64,000 bases of DNA from Symsagittifera roscoffensis (GCF_963678635.1 NC_087062.1:40223676-40287675), one strand, 5' to 3'. Counted from the stretch's first letter, positions 34,781-46,223 are shown. Notes: generated by a model not told the origin, from the sequence alone. Program-made: numbers and translations.

Positions 34781-37700
34781 ATAGATTTGCCCTATTTAGT
34801 CACTGTCTGTCGTCACGTAGGTCCTAGTGTAGATACTGATCCCGTCCACGTTCAGCCTCACTTGATACGGTCCATAGACCTCCACGTAGAGCCCGTGAAA
34901 CTTCTTTATTCGAGGGCCACCCATTGTTAGTAGCGCTCGCACAGCTCTTGACTCAGTGCGTGGCTCTACCTGTCTCAGATAATCTGCTTATGTATCCAAA
35001 TGCATCAAAGTGAGTTCTGATGGTTCACTCAGATTTCTGATTACCTGGTGTGCCGCTACCGAGATTATCGATTGTATTTTGCTTCCCTGTGGCACCATAC
35101 CGAACGCCTGCCCAGACATCACATTTAGTTTCATGCTCAAACTACTCAGTGCTTTCGTTGCTTCGACTTCTGATGCCTCGAAGGCGTTTAGCCTTTCCCG
35201 AATTTTCTCATTCTTTAGTTCGAGCTTCACCAATTCCTGCTGAACTCTATTAGAGCATCCCTCGCGGCTGCCCTATAGTCGATCTTGAAGTCATCCACTG
35301 CAGTCCTTGGTTCCGGTTCAAGCATCTCTTCCGTTACCACCTGCATCTTCTTCGTTGCCAGCTCTTGTCGTTTTTATTTTCTGCGTGCCTCCTCTTCACT
35401 CAACAGGCCAAATTTGCTGGCTTTCACACCCGATAAAGCTTCCTCAAGCCTTGGATGCTTGATGTCTGCTACAGCATCCCGGAATTGTGGACAATCCGAT
35501 TTAAATTGACCTTCCAAGTTACAGAAGAAATACCTTGGGCCGAATTTTGCAATTACTCCCCTCATGAAATCTTCATGATTGACCTCTGACGCATCTTCAT
35601 CCTCGAGGCTAAAGCCTATTGCTTTCATGCCCTGTTTGTAAGTTGGACATGCTGACACATGATGGTCCGTCAAACTGCAATTTGCACAAGAGCGTCTCTT
35701 GTCCATATCGTTCCTTGGTTTGTACCAGTTGTTTACTTGGTTTAGTGGTCCATTTTTAAAATTACCATAATTGTTTTTGTAATATCCAGATCTCGATGGA
35801 GGCTCCAGCAAAAGATATTCTCTTGACTTGAGTCTCAACTCCTCTGGTGTTGGCGCATTGGTTGCGAATGGTGTGTAATGTGTCGCTAACATTGTTCGAA
35901 GCTCATCATTCTTCACACCATCGATGAATTTTGAGGCTACTGCCAGGTTCATCCATCTGTTCGACTCATATGGTTGGCTATGCCTTCTCAGCATCTCCAA
36001 ATCATCTAGAAACTTGTCTATCGTCTCGACTTCATGTTGCCTCCGTTTCTCGAAGCGCATCATTGCTTGGTGTCGTTGCACCCCTGAGCCAAAACGACTT
36101 AAAAGGATTTCAAAGATTTTCTCAGCAGTATCCCGCTGGTATTGCTTTTTGGGCACCACACAGTTTAGGGCTGTCCCTTCGAAGTTGCCGGTAAGAGCAC
36201 TGCATTCTTGTCTTTCTGACAAGTCCTCTTCTTCAAAATTCAGTTTCATAACATCAATCCAGGTGTCAATACAGCCATCAGATTTGTCTTTAAAGCATCT
36301 TGGTTTCTTGAAAACCCTTCTGGACTTTTCACTACGTTCATTGGTTCTAAATAACTTCTTAAGAAATGTTTCCAAAGACTTGTTTAGAGTTTCAAAGGCT
36401 GTGGCCATTGATGTAGCGTCTCTTGAATGCCCCGCCTGAGTATCATTGCCGCCTGATAAGGGCTCTGGATTTTCCTTCCTGTCCTGGTCGCTGGGATTAT
36501 TTCTTCCTTGACTAGCATGACTCCGGTTTCTGGAATCACATCTCCCAGTCGCATGTGTATCTTGCGTCGGTCGTTCGTTTGAGGTCTGTCTGTTGCCAGT
36601 TGAACTTCCTTTGATGTTTGGGTCCCGTGTTCTATTGTCCCCTGGCATAGCCTGATGAACTGCCCCTTCCTCTAGTGGATCCATATGTCCTTCTCCTATT
36701 CTGCTGTTCATTGAAGTTCACCCTCGGCTCCCTGTTGGGTTCTCCCGAGTTCGATTCCCCATTTTTTTTGATCCACTCATGCTGCCTAGTAGACCGTCCA
36801 ACCTATCCGTGATAGCCTGAGTTCGCCTCTCCATCATCGCATCTATCTTCGTGTCAAGAGTCCCAAGAGTCTGCTCTTGTTGAATTGACAAATTCTCCAT
36901 GTCGTCTCTCAATCGTAACTCTCTTTGCTCTGCTTCCCTCGTCATTCGCGACAGGTTCTTCGCCAAGTGTTCATCCGTTCTCTCTTTTATGCGTTTTTCG
37001 CTTCTACTAACTTTTTGTCTGTTGCGGTTGATCTGTTCCCGCAGATTTTCTCTCTCGACGTGGACTGCACTTTCTGTTCACTCATTCTTAAGGACATCTG
37101 TTCATTCTGTTCTCCTATGCTGCCCACTATGTTGGTCAAGGCTTCTTCAATTGGTGCTCCGTTGTCCACTATTGTTGTCACCAGTGCCGGTGTCGCCCTG
37201 TCAATCCCAGGTAGCTTGGTGCTGGTCAAGATTCGAGCTTTGATTCTCTGCCTCGACGTCTTCTCGTGATCCACATCTGGATCCGCAGGTGCGTCACATA
37301 GCCCTGTGTTTCTATTCTTCGAAGTTCGCATTTCCCAATTCGTCATGTTGACTGGCCTGATCCATTTGTGGTCTTGATTATTGTCCTCACCACACCAAAT
37401 TTGTCTATGATACCAACTTCTCTATCGGTGTATGCGTCATTCTCCTGAGTTGAGCTATTGAGGCTGACTTGAGATCCAAAGTCATCTTGCCCGTCGTCGT
37501 CCTCTTCTTCCTCCTGAGTTTTTGCTTCATCGCCTGTACCAGTTCCCATGGTAATTGAAAAGAAGTTTCCGAAAGTGTTCTTCACTCTTTGTGAAAACGA
37601 TGGGGACGTTGCCGGTTTCTCCGTCACGCCAAGCATCATGGTGTTGTCTGTGTGTGATCTTGTAGTCGCCAAATTTTCAGTAGAGATGTCGGACAATTCC

Positions 37701-38055
37701 GACATCTCTTCTCGGTCCAGGGTCCCGGTGGCACTGGCAAAACCTTGGCCTTGTTCTACCGGAGTAGATTCACTCGCCAATCTTCTGTTTCCTCTCCCTT
37801 CCGGTCGATGTCCCCTTGGTTCTCATCCATGGCAGGGTCCGAATGGACCTCTACCTCTAACCTTGCCTTCTGTCCTTCTGAGGACTTTTGACTCCTGGTT
37901 TCAATCATTATGCCTGAAACTTTCTTCCCTTTGTCGGTCCGGGTTCTGTGATCCTTTCCACAAAAGGGTCGTTCATTGCTTTTCTCTGTTTCTCTGGTAT
38001 GAATTTCCTGGAGCTATCACTTACTTTGGGTATCCTTGGCCTGTCTAGACTCATT
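34781..38055 (-). pseudogene. gag region of element 1
   Basis: The best part is 36711-35374 (445 codons). It has a polar N terminus, a capsid-like helical region (about residues 140-300) and a zinc knuckle CANCSLTDHHVSAC with CX2CX4HX4C spacing, plus a degenerate second knuckle. Upstream fragments (38055-37343, 37346-36987, 36966-36718) are polar and include a coiled-coil-like stretch near 36900; ATG at 38055 (MSLDRPRIPK) is a possible start. 35233-34781 is a short linker to the protease. Frameshifts separate all the parts. Confidence 0.75.
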
Positions 38056-40394
38056 TTCAATATATCACTTCTTACTGCCTATACACTCAATTCGATTGCT
38101 AGTGTCCTTTTAGTCTGACTCCTGATAACAATAACACAACACAATAATTTCCAAAAATTTCACTAAAATAGTGACCACGAATCCTTGTAAGTTATCACAG
38201 TACAACGTGTATAGAATTTATTCACTATACTCGATTATTAGTTGTAAGATATGAAACTAGCACAGTGTGATGATATCAATTTATTTAAGAGATAGTGTTC
38301 TCACTACCCAATCAGGGACAGGTTTTATTGATTTAAAACCAAAAAAAGAAGAAAAATAAGAATTTTTCAATGAAATACGTATGTGTTTTGTACTTCAGTC
38401 AGTCGCAATGTAATAAACGAACTTGTTTCTGAAGAGAAAGCTTTCGCTGCTTGGTGCTGCACCAAACAGAATAAACTTAAAAGCAGTAATTTTCTCTAGT
38501 GGGCGTCCATTGCAACCACCGAGTCCTGTGTTACCTATCTGCCTTCGGACTGCCCGAGCTAGACCAAGTAAAATACTCAGGGCAATCACTTTTCCGAAAA
38601 ACGATTTGGGTTTCAATCCACGCAAACCAGTTATAAACTCTTTTTCGATTTAGACTTAGTGTCGCGACTATCCGAGTTTAGACCTGTTTTGTTTTGGTCT
38701 GGTCTTTTATAAAAGGCAAGTTACCAGTGCAGTCACTGGTTCCTAATTTGTCTCTTAATAACCTAATACCTTTCACTATTTTCTTTTCTTCTGTCTAATT
38801 AAGTCTTAACAAAATAGTACCCCTCCGGATTGACTAAAACAGGAACCCTCCGGATTGGCAGAAACAGTACCCCTCCGGATTGGTAAAAACAAAACCCCTC
38901 CGGATTGACAAAATTGGGACCCTTCCGGATTGGCAAAATTGGGACCCTTCCGGATTGGCAAAATTGGGACCCTTCCGGATTGGCAAAATTGGGACCCTTC
39001 TGGATTGGCAAAATTGGGACCCTTCCGGATTGGGACCCCTCCGGGTTTGTAAAAATAGCTTTTCAGAGACTTTCAAAATTTTCACGCGATACCCTTCCGG
39101 ATACGTTCTCCGATGCTATTATGCTGTTGGAACTAACTAAGAAGGGTCTATTTTTTTCCCAAGACCCTTCCAGATTGAGGCTAAGCCTTTTATTTGACAA
39201 TTCACCTTAACTGTGAAGGGTCTTACCACTAGCCTAGTTTCGACTCGACTATGGTTACCTGGTTTCCTTAGCCTTCCCTTTTAGTCTAGAACAGCGTAAA
39301 CAGGTAGGGATGTAAGGGCTTTCCAAAAAAATTTTATAAAACGTGAAGGCTCTACCTTCTCGAATTAGTGAGTTTGCAAAAAACAATCATAAAAAATTTT
39401 CATACTTGTTTTTAAATATTTTATTGTTCTATGAGTAAGTTCACTTTGTTTCTGACCTAATGATACCAAGATTAACTGGATCTGTCCAGTAGTTCTAAAG
39501 TTATTAACCAAAACGTCTTTTTTCTAAAATCAAAAAACTTTCTCTCTTATAGGTTCCGCCTAACTTTTTTTCGCAATTCTGTTTTTTTCGACCTAAACAT
39601 TAGTGATCCGATCTTACAAGGCCTATATTTTTCTAGTTCAATGCAAAAAATCTGATCTAAAACGTTCCAGTTGAAAAAATTTGCCAAAAACAATGCTATT
39701 TGGACCCCTCCGGATTGATGAATCCACTAAATCAAACACGTTAAGTTCAATTTCACTGTAACCCGGAAGGTTATCGCTAAACGGGTTTTAAAACCTGTCG
39801 ATTTATATGAATGTTGACGGAACAAAATTTTTACTGTCCTAACTCAAAAATTTCAAAAAAATTTCTTATTTTGTAGCGTTTTGTTTCTTCAAAAATCAAG
39901 AAAATTCGGATTTTGGTACCCAATTAGTTCCAACCACTTCCGAATTACTCACTAATTTAGCGCTTTTTTCCGTTTCAAAAAATATCGATATATGTAAAAA
40001 TCGCGATTTGTGAGGTGATCAAAATATCGCTATTTAGACCCTAAAAACCGGTCTGATTAGTGTGTTTTTTTACTGAAAAACGGTATAGGAGTATTAATAT
40101 AGGCTGTATAAATAATAATACTAGTAATACTATTTACCTCCGGGTTTGTTCAATCTCCGAATCAAGGTGCTTAACTCGGAAAATCGCAGTTCGGTGAAGG
40201 GTCACTACAGTGCAGTCACTGTCGAGCCCACCACGGAGTAATATCTTACTTTTTGTACCAAAAGGATAGAAAACTTTCAAGGATACCCAACAGTCGATTG
40301 TTGTTGTCCTTGAGCCCCTTCTTGTTGCTGGTCATTTAATTAACCTTTATTTAATTTAAATAACATTTAAATGTTAATGACATTTAGTTCACGT
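38056..40394 (-). other. element 1 leader between 5' LTR and gag
   Basis: Over 2 kb of AT-rich sequence without a convincing gene. It contains a 25-bp minisatellite (38815-39050), scattered CCCTCCGGATT motifs and a short hairpin near 38730 (CCAGTG/CACTGG). No primer-binding site could be assigned because the inner edge of the 5' LTR is unclear. Confidence 0.6.
38815..39050. repeat. 25-bp minisatellite in the element 1 leader
   Basis: About nine units of 25-28 bp containing GACCCTTCCGGATTGGCAAA. It is the source of spurious open frames on both strands. The core CC(T/C)TCCGGATT also occurs in the LTRs (near 19405 and 40550) and at 39705, 39095 and 40140. Confidence 0.9.
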
Positions 40395-41005
40395 CCCGAT
40401 TCAATTTCAGAGAATGAGAAGCTAGGAATGAGGGATAGGGTAAATCCATCTTCGATGGAGATGATGATTTTTAATTAAATTCAACTCAAGACCTGACCAG
40501 GAAGCTAAAAATTAATATATAACAGTTTGAGTCTTGGGCCCGAGACCCCTCCGGATTCTGGAATCCGGCGAAATAACGTCCTTATTTCTTTCAGGAAGGC
40601 TGGACACGCCGTCCCAACACCCTTCCTTGTTCTCGGGTTCTACGTTGTAACGATTGTAGCGGCACAATCGCTACAACTCGGAATGGTTCCTGACAAATTC
40701 CAATCACAGTTTTAATCTGTGGTCGTTTTCTCGTAGTTGTTTTCACTGCTACTATTGTTGTTCTGTTTCGCCGTTTCAGTGTGTGCGAAATATAAAAAGG
40801 TTACGTGTCGTTCACGTCCAAATCGAAATTTCAAAAAATAGCATTTCAGGCCAAAAAAAACCAACCCGTCACGATTCGTCTAATTGTTCAAATAACGATG
40901 CTAATCCGTTAAAAAAATCAATCTTCCAGGTCAGATGTTCTTTTTCTGGTCGATAAAAATTCGAATGCGAAACTGCATTTTCGTACATTCTGGTCGAATG
41001 TCACA
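40395..41005 (-). repeat. 5' LTR of element 1 (recognisable part)
   Basis: 40473-41005 matches the 3' LTR closely in direct orientation, starting TGTGACATTC at 41005. 40395-40472 matches 19244-19321 in inverted orientation. Sequence inward of 40395 no longer resembles the 3' LTR, so the inner third has been replaced or rearranged. Confidence 0.75.
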
Positions 41006-42625
41006 CTTCTTTCCCATGGAATCCAAGTCAGTCCAACTGGCTTCTTGTTGTCTGACGTAGCAAGCCCTGGGGGTTCTAAGACTGACGGGATGTTCGCCGA
41101 ACCTAAAGCACGTTTAGTTACATCGTTTATCATAGCATGACTCTGAATCCGGCCCGCACTTCTTCTACACGACAAATCTTGGGTACCGAACTTGTCAACT
41201 GGCTGACCGCATTTACAAGTATGCGGTTCACATATCGGCAGACCCAACCGCAAAGCTATGGAAATTTTTAGATGTACATCCGTCAACATGAGACCAAGCG
41301 AACGACAAGGAAGCGCGTTATTCCAACCAGCCTGAACTTTGCCTTCTGCTGAGATGATACGTAACTTGTTAGTGTCATCAGATTCAGTAACTAGCATGTC
41401 GAATATGGATTCATTGATAGGATCAGACCAAGACTTGAAAAACAGTATCGTCTCAATAGCAGATGAAAGTAACTGAAACTCGTCTTTTATAACGAATTTC
41501 TGTTCTTCCGAAGTGTCACCGAAGAAAAATAGCTCACTTTCGTCAAGACGGACTTCCAATCCAATAGCTGCAGCTTCCGTGATGATCGTAGCGAAACCTT
41601 TCAACACGGTACCGTAGTTTCCGCCTAGATTACCGTCTTCAAGGAACCAGAAGTTTAATTCTGACTTCATATTATTGACGCTGTCGCAAAAAAATGGGCG
41701 GACCTTCGGGATCCCCTTGCTGAACTCCTTCGTCTGAAGATATGATTGCTTGTCCGTATAAAAGATTGCATTTAGTACTATATGCGCTATCCGAGTAGGA
41801 ATCGAGATCAGGACATTTCTCACGTATCGTTTCTAGGAACTTGTCTCTAAGTGATCTTGAAATTAATTTTGAGGAGAATTTTATTGACGGAAAACTTGAT
41901 GGCGTCTATAAAACTCCGCGTAGCGTGGACGGCGCCCTCAGCGCTTTTGGCGTGCCAAAACCAAACCGGAGCGAGCCAAAGGAGCTTTTCCGATCACTGT
42001 AGAATCGGCGACCTTCATACTTGGACGCAAGTCTCAGAAACACGTTTCCTGCTGCGATAGGACGCACACCGCCGTCTTTTTTACCTAAAGCGAAAAGCGA
42101 GGCACCAAAAAAGAATGGACGAACCTTCTCAGGGACATGACCACTCACTACGACGTTGGTGAAGGCGGTAAGGCTACTGAGTAGGTAAGTTCCTACCTCC
42201 TTTTTGACGTTAACTAGGTCCTTCAGAACTTGCGGACTTATACGGTCTGGCCCGCCTGCGGAACCAGAAGGGAAAGAAAGATTAGCTTCTTTGATCTCGC
42301 GCGCACTACAGTTAACTGGCGTTATCTCACTGTTTAGTTGCTTAGACCGCTTGGCTTTCCTAGGCGGATGTTTTTCCTTGAGCTCTTGTATAACTCGGTC
42401 GCTACATTCAGCCATCTTTTCGTCAGAGGCGGCCAATCGTATAGCTCCCCTGATGTTAAATTCATGCAATTTCTGGCTAAAACAAAAAGTGAGCCCCAAT
42501 TAGCGAGCTCACTGGGAGCAGCTATTACTTTATTCAATACATCAATGAGAGCACGTGCTAAATTGTTTCTTGAAGCTTTTGGAACCCGTTTCAAGCACTG
42601 TATATTGTCAATAAAAAAAACTTAG
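41006..42625 (-). pseudogene. N-terminal and central part of a non-LTR reverse transcriptase, split by element 1
   Basis: 42594-42334 and 42499-41906 carry the RT finger region with GPDRISPQVLKDL and KKDGGVRPIAAGN. After a frameshift, KIN-FK (motif A area) and GVQQGDPEGP follow near 41720, then the catalytic box as FLEDGNLGG near 41640. The Asp of the usual (F/Y)xDD is Glu at its first position. A Cys-rich segment CKCGQPVDKFGTQDLSC follows, then IPWER at the LTR junction. It would have copied a LINE-type RNA. The reading frame is broken at least twice and by the 22-kb insertion. Confidence 0.75.
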
Positions 42626-42748
42626 CTTTTCATCTAAGCACACTGGTTCAATTGATGGGGTGGTAATGTTTTGAAAATTATTAGTGCCCGAGCCACTGCA
42701 TTTCATGTTTTTAGTTTTTTGAGTCCGCAGAATACCCGCTTGGGAGAG

Positions 42749-42997
42749 TCATACATGTTGTGAACAGGTGATGCGTTTCCGAACTTGTACGCCTGCAGAC
42801 TTGCACTCATCGCATAGGTAGGATTCCAGTGCGCTGGCTTCGTCAACCGTAATGTTGACACGCATTCCGTGGAACCAAGTATTGCAGCCATCACAAGCAA
42901 TCATCAGGCCAGAATTCTCATCTGTTGGATTGAATTTGCCGCATAAACACGTTTTGTTTGGTTGTTGTGAGGATCCGACTCTTCCTCGTGTAGCCAT
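42749..42997 (-). CDS. PHD-type zinc finger ORF 5' of the non-LTR RT
   Basis: 82 codons from an ATG at 42997. The sequence CLCGKF...MIACDGCNTWFHG...YLCDEC follows the C4HC3 PHD pattern. The Cys normally two residues after HG is Arg (WFHGMRV), so one zinc site is damaged. PHD fingers bind histone tails. Its place just upstream of the RT on the same strand suggests the ORF1 or N terminus of the same retroelement, possibly for chromatin targeting. It could instead be a captured host fragment. Confidence 0.6.
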   Translation of the reverse strand: MATRGRVGSSQQPNKTCLCGKFNPTDENSGLMIACDGCNTWFHGMRVNITVDEASALESYLCDECKSAGVQVRKRITCSQHV

Positions 42998-43260
42998 GTA
43001 GATGTCATATTACTTTACAGGACGGCTCATCGTGCCATCTGAAATCTATTTAATAAGTTTATCACAACAATTAGGCTGTTGTGCTTATTTTGATTAAGAA
43101 CTGTACGTTTTAAATGAAATACCAAAAACATTTAGGGACTAAAATTTCAGTGTTAACTCCCTGCTCCTAAACTCATTGCGCGTGTTCGAGCCCGGTTTCT
43201 CTTTCCTGATATCTTTGTTTCGCAACTAAAATCTGCGCTATTTCCCTCAAATTGGCATTG

Positions 43261-43881
43261 CTAAAGGTGGAGGCCTACCGGTGAGTCTGCTTTCTTATGT
43301 TCCTCAATTCTAGTGGTCAAATGTCGAACAGTTTGTCCGACATAGGTGGAAGTGCATCCACTACATGACAGTTTATAAACCACTGTTGACTTGAGGTCAT
43401 TAGAAAATGCTGGCTTCAGTGATGGTAAACATGGTTTTAGTTTTCTTGTGGTGAAAACCACTTGAACGTTAGTTAATTTTCGTAGCCTGTTAGCAAAGTA
43501 TTGGCTCTGGTTACCTCTATTTTGCACCATGAGCATTGGGGGCTTCCCATCCTTTGGTGATTGAACTGACAAACACCTCTCACTATCCAGGGGCTTGCCC
43601 TTACCCTCGATGATCTTGCACAAGGCATCTGAAGCCACCTTTGTGGACCAATTTTCAGGGTACTGATTTGTCAGCCATTGCGCCCGATTAGTTTCCATAG
43701 CCTTATCAAAGTGCTCCCAGTTAGATGTACTCCTAAAAATCCTGTGTACAGTGCCTTGGATAACACTACGCTTATACTGAGTTGGGGCGCAGCTTCTATA
43801 GTTCAGTATAGTCTCTGTATCTGTTGGTTTTTGATACCAACTGCAAGTCACACGCCTACCCTGCGATACATTTATGTTCAA
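43261..43881 (-). pseudogene. Penelope C-terminal region with GIY-YIG endonuclease (copy A)
   Basis: 206 codons. The RT thumb/linker comes first, then SCSGCTSTYVGQTVRHLTTRIEEH, which carries the GIY-YIG core (TYVGQT) and the Arg of the helix. The last about 35 residues present in copy B (47888-48720) are lost to a stop after GLHL. Confidence 0.8.
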
Positions 43882-43905
43882 ATCCAGGAGCGGCGAATTC
43901 CCCTC

Positions 43906-44250
43906 CTAATTAGTTTTCTCTAGAGTGCACTGCATATTTGGATGAAGAGAATTGGCGGCATCGAGAAGACAACTCGTTTCCCCTCTGACTGTTCTAACAA
44001 TGTCATCCAAATACCTGAGGAACAATTTCACCTGGGGAGTATCCTTCTCCTTGTTCTTAGCTCGGCAGCCTATCACCCAGACTATCTCGGTTATTGATGC
44101 AAATACGTCATCGGATCTTTTTCTGCATTTTAGATGATACCCGTTTCGGCAACTCTCGCATTCAACCCCCTTTGATCTATATGTGACTTTCCTGCTGCAA
44201 CATGGGCACAAGCCGTTTTTGTCATTAATTTGCTGTATCTCCGTTCCCAC
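43906..44250 (-). pseudogene. Penelope RT catalytic segment with inserted zinc finger (copy A)
   Basis: The segment CPCCSRKV...CESCRNGYHLKC has CX2C...CX2C...HX2C spacing like a PHD or RING-type finger. About 35 residues later comes LFLRYLDDIVRTVRG, the RT motif C with YLDD. The stretch before the catalytic box would normally hold the RT motif B region, so either the finger replaced it or a deletion joined them. Confidence 0.65.
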
Positions 44251-44682
44251 CGGTATTTTTTGTCTTAGAGCAAACTCGTTACAGCGAGGAACGCGCCCAT
44301 TGCTAAACCATCAACTTGTACATACCATGAAACATTACACTTGAAATATACTTGATGACCGCCATTTTCAAAATCATTTTCATGTTTGTTCTTTGAATTT
44401 CAGGAGGAGACTCCCGGCTGTACAGCTTCTGTAAAGCAATTTCAATTGCCTCCTTCAGGGGAACGTTCGTGTACAAACTTTTCTCATCAAGAGATATTAT
44501 GGTTTCATCCGGATCTAGAGCGGTGTTTTCATTTGTTTCTCTGTTCTTTTTAGTATTGGTTTCTATATTGGCTCCATCGATGTTGTCAAAAAACTTTGCA
44601 AGTATTTGGTAAAGATTCTCATACGAGCTGCCTGGAAGTGATAGTACTGGTCATAGGTGTGTCTCAGCTTTGTGTACCTTAG

Positions 44683-44937
44683 CTAAACCGTACAAACGGG
44701 CGGGTTGCCCTCTGTTGAACTCATCTTAGAATATAATTGATCACTTATCTCGTCTCTTTTGTTCATGGCTAGCAATTCTTTGTTAAGTTCCTTCTCAATT
44801 TTCAGTATAACATCATCAGTGGTTATATCTTTTCTCACAAACTGAGCAAATTGCAACAAGGATTCCAGCTTTGATTCAAACTTTTGTTTCCTCATTATGC
44901 AAAAGCCAACCCCCTTATCAAAAGGCACAGCCAGCAA
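44683..44937 (-). pseudogene. Penelope RT N-terminal segment (copy A)
   Basis: 84 codons with VPFDKGVGFCIM, the stretch before the RT fingers, also seen in copy B at 47888. Ends at a stop; the RT continues in another frame to about 44270 (SLDEKSLYTNVPL). Confidence 0.7.
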
Positions 44938-45099
44938 CCCATTATTTTTGAGATATTTCCTCGTTTTTTCAACGGCTTTTGCCTTACGTTTTTTGCATAA
45001 GCCTTTGCCGCGGCTTCTATTTCACATAACGTTTAACCAGATGTTTTTTTATTTTTCAATTGTGAGAAGAAAATGTCGATATCCGCGAAAAAGTGTGTT

Positions 45100-45393
45100 T
45101 CATTCCCCAAGAGGTTTATTTTGTCTCTCGGACAGTTTTTCTAATTTTTTTCTGTGGTTTTCTGATGTTGTCTTTAAGCTTGCTTCAACTTGACGCCTCT
45201 CGAAGTGGAAAATGGGTGCCCACCACTGATCGTCAATTTCTTCTTTCATCACTGATCTTGCTTTCATTAGCATCTCTACGTGACTTTTTTTATCCTCGTT
45301 TGCCCCAGAAACTTCAGTCCTTAGTAATTTCAATTGAAAATTATGCACAGCTTGATCCGAAAAAACCCCGTTCTCGGGGAACCTAAACTTCAA
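45100..45393 (-). pseudogene. Penelope N-terminal segment (copy A)
   Basis: 97 codons with FQLKLLRTE, DDQWWAPIFHF and a helical KKLEKLSERQNK end, homologous to 47362-47568 of copy B. Confidence 0.65.
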
Positions 45394-45437
45394 AAATTCC
45401 GGTATTCGATCGTTTTTCAGACTTTTTCTCAGTTGTC

Positions 45438-46223
45438 TTAAAAAGATAAAAAATACATGAAAATAGAGGAAGTATATAAGGGCGAAAATGAGGTAAGTTT
45501 TTGTAACATTAACGATTGGCTTGCATCAAGAAAAAGTTCACGTGCTGTTATCCGTTTATACCAGAGCCACGTCAACGTGTTTTTTTTGCTACACTCATAA
45601 CTACATGTAAGCTTGTACACCACTTTGGATCTCAGTTCACGAGCAAAGGAAGTTTTGAGGGATGGCAAGCATGTTTTCAATTTTCTTGTTGTTTGAAACT
45701 ATTTGTGCCCCAGTATTTAGCCGAACCTTTGCAGCTAAGAGTTGAGTTGGATTGCCTCGATATTGTATTGTAAGAAGCGGGTTGAGTCTTTCAACCATTT
45801 GTCATTTCTCGATTCTGATGCCTTCACCTCTAAATGTTTCTGTCCCTCAATGATCTTGTTAAGAGTTTCAAACACTATCCTCGATATTGCATTGTTAGAA
45901 GGGTGTGAGTCTTTCAATCATTTGTCATTTCTCGGTTCTGATGCCTTCACCTCTAAATGTTTCCTTCCCTCAATGATCTTGTTGAGAGTTTCTAACACTA
46001 TATGATTTTTTAAACAGTTTTTGGGTTTTTCCTGGTAAAATAATTTTTTTTTGATTTCTTTAAAATTTTCATCTATTTTTCTTCCTATACCGCTCAAGGA
46101 AATGTAAAAACTGCCAGTTCCGCCAATTTTCACTGCACGGAAATTTTTGGTGATAAAAAGATCAAAAGTACCTGAAATTAGAGGAAAATATATAAGGACG
46201 AAAATGAGGTAATTTATCGTCAT
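45438..46223 (-). pseudogene. diverged Penelope-like fragment C with internal tandem duplication
   Basis: On the minus strand ETLNKIIEGQKHLEVKASES and, further on, CLPSLKTSFARELRSKVVYKLTCS resemble the linker and pre-GIY-YIG region of copies A and B, in a more diverged family. A 123-bp segment containing the first motif is duplicated in tandem (about 45782-45880 and 45906-46003). The GIY-YIG core itself is not recognisable. Confidence 0.6.
45484..45596. repeat. Penelope-type repeat, paired with 49046-49150
   Basis: Direct repeat of about 110 bp (contains ACGATTGGCTTGCATCAAGA and TATACCAGAGCCAC) shared by the C fragment and the right flank of element B; probably a pseudo-LTR or part of the C-type element. 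Confidence 0.6.

Larger units (their letters stand above)
18933..41005 (-). mobile_element. giant Gypsy-type LTR retroelement 'element 1', 22 kb, decayed
   Basis: Direct repeats at both ends (18933-19855 and 40395-41005), minus-strand termini TGTGACA...TGTTACA, and insertion inside a reverse transcriptase gene define the element. Order on the minus strand: LTR, 2.3-kb leader with minisatellite, gag, protease, RT/RNase H, integrase, acidic tail with macro-like remnant, giant ORF3, 3' LTR. The Gypsy (Ty3) order RT-RNase H-integrase, the CX2CX4HX4C knuckle and the GPF-type integrase tail fit Metaviridae. Frameshifts, stops and a mutated integrase Glu show it is dead. An exact target duplication is not clear; only AAG is shared at the junctions. 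Confidence 0.85.
43085..45393 (-). mobile_element. Penelope-like element A
   Basis: Minus-strand fragments in order: N-terminal region (45393-45100), RT thumb/finger part (44937-44683), finger/palm with ISLDEKSLYTNVPL (about 44520), a Cys/His finger joined to the catalytic box (44250-43906) and the C-terminal part with GIY-YIG nuclease (43881-43261). The 3' sequence to about 43085 is shared with copy B. Penelope-like elements encode RT plus GIY-YIG endonuclease and are reverse transcribed at the cut target. Frameshifts and stops mark it as inactive. Confidence 0.85.

Noticed and set aside
35924..36439. 171-codon plus-strand open frame
   Set aside because: Antisense of gag in element 1.
38815..39050. 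CRISPR array
   Set aside because: Units are contiguous 25-28-bp tandem repeats without unique spacers, in animal DNA.
38799..39210. Open frames of 70-101 codons on both strands
   Set aside because: Produced by the 25-bp minisatellite; peptide repeats such as NFANPEGSQ have no gene context.
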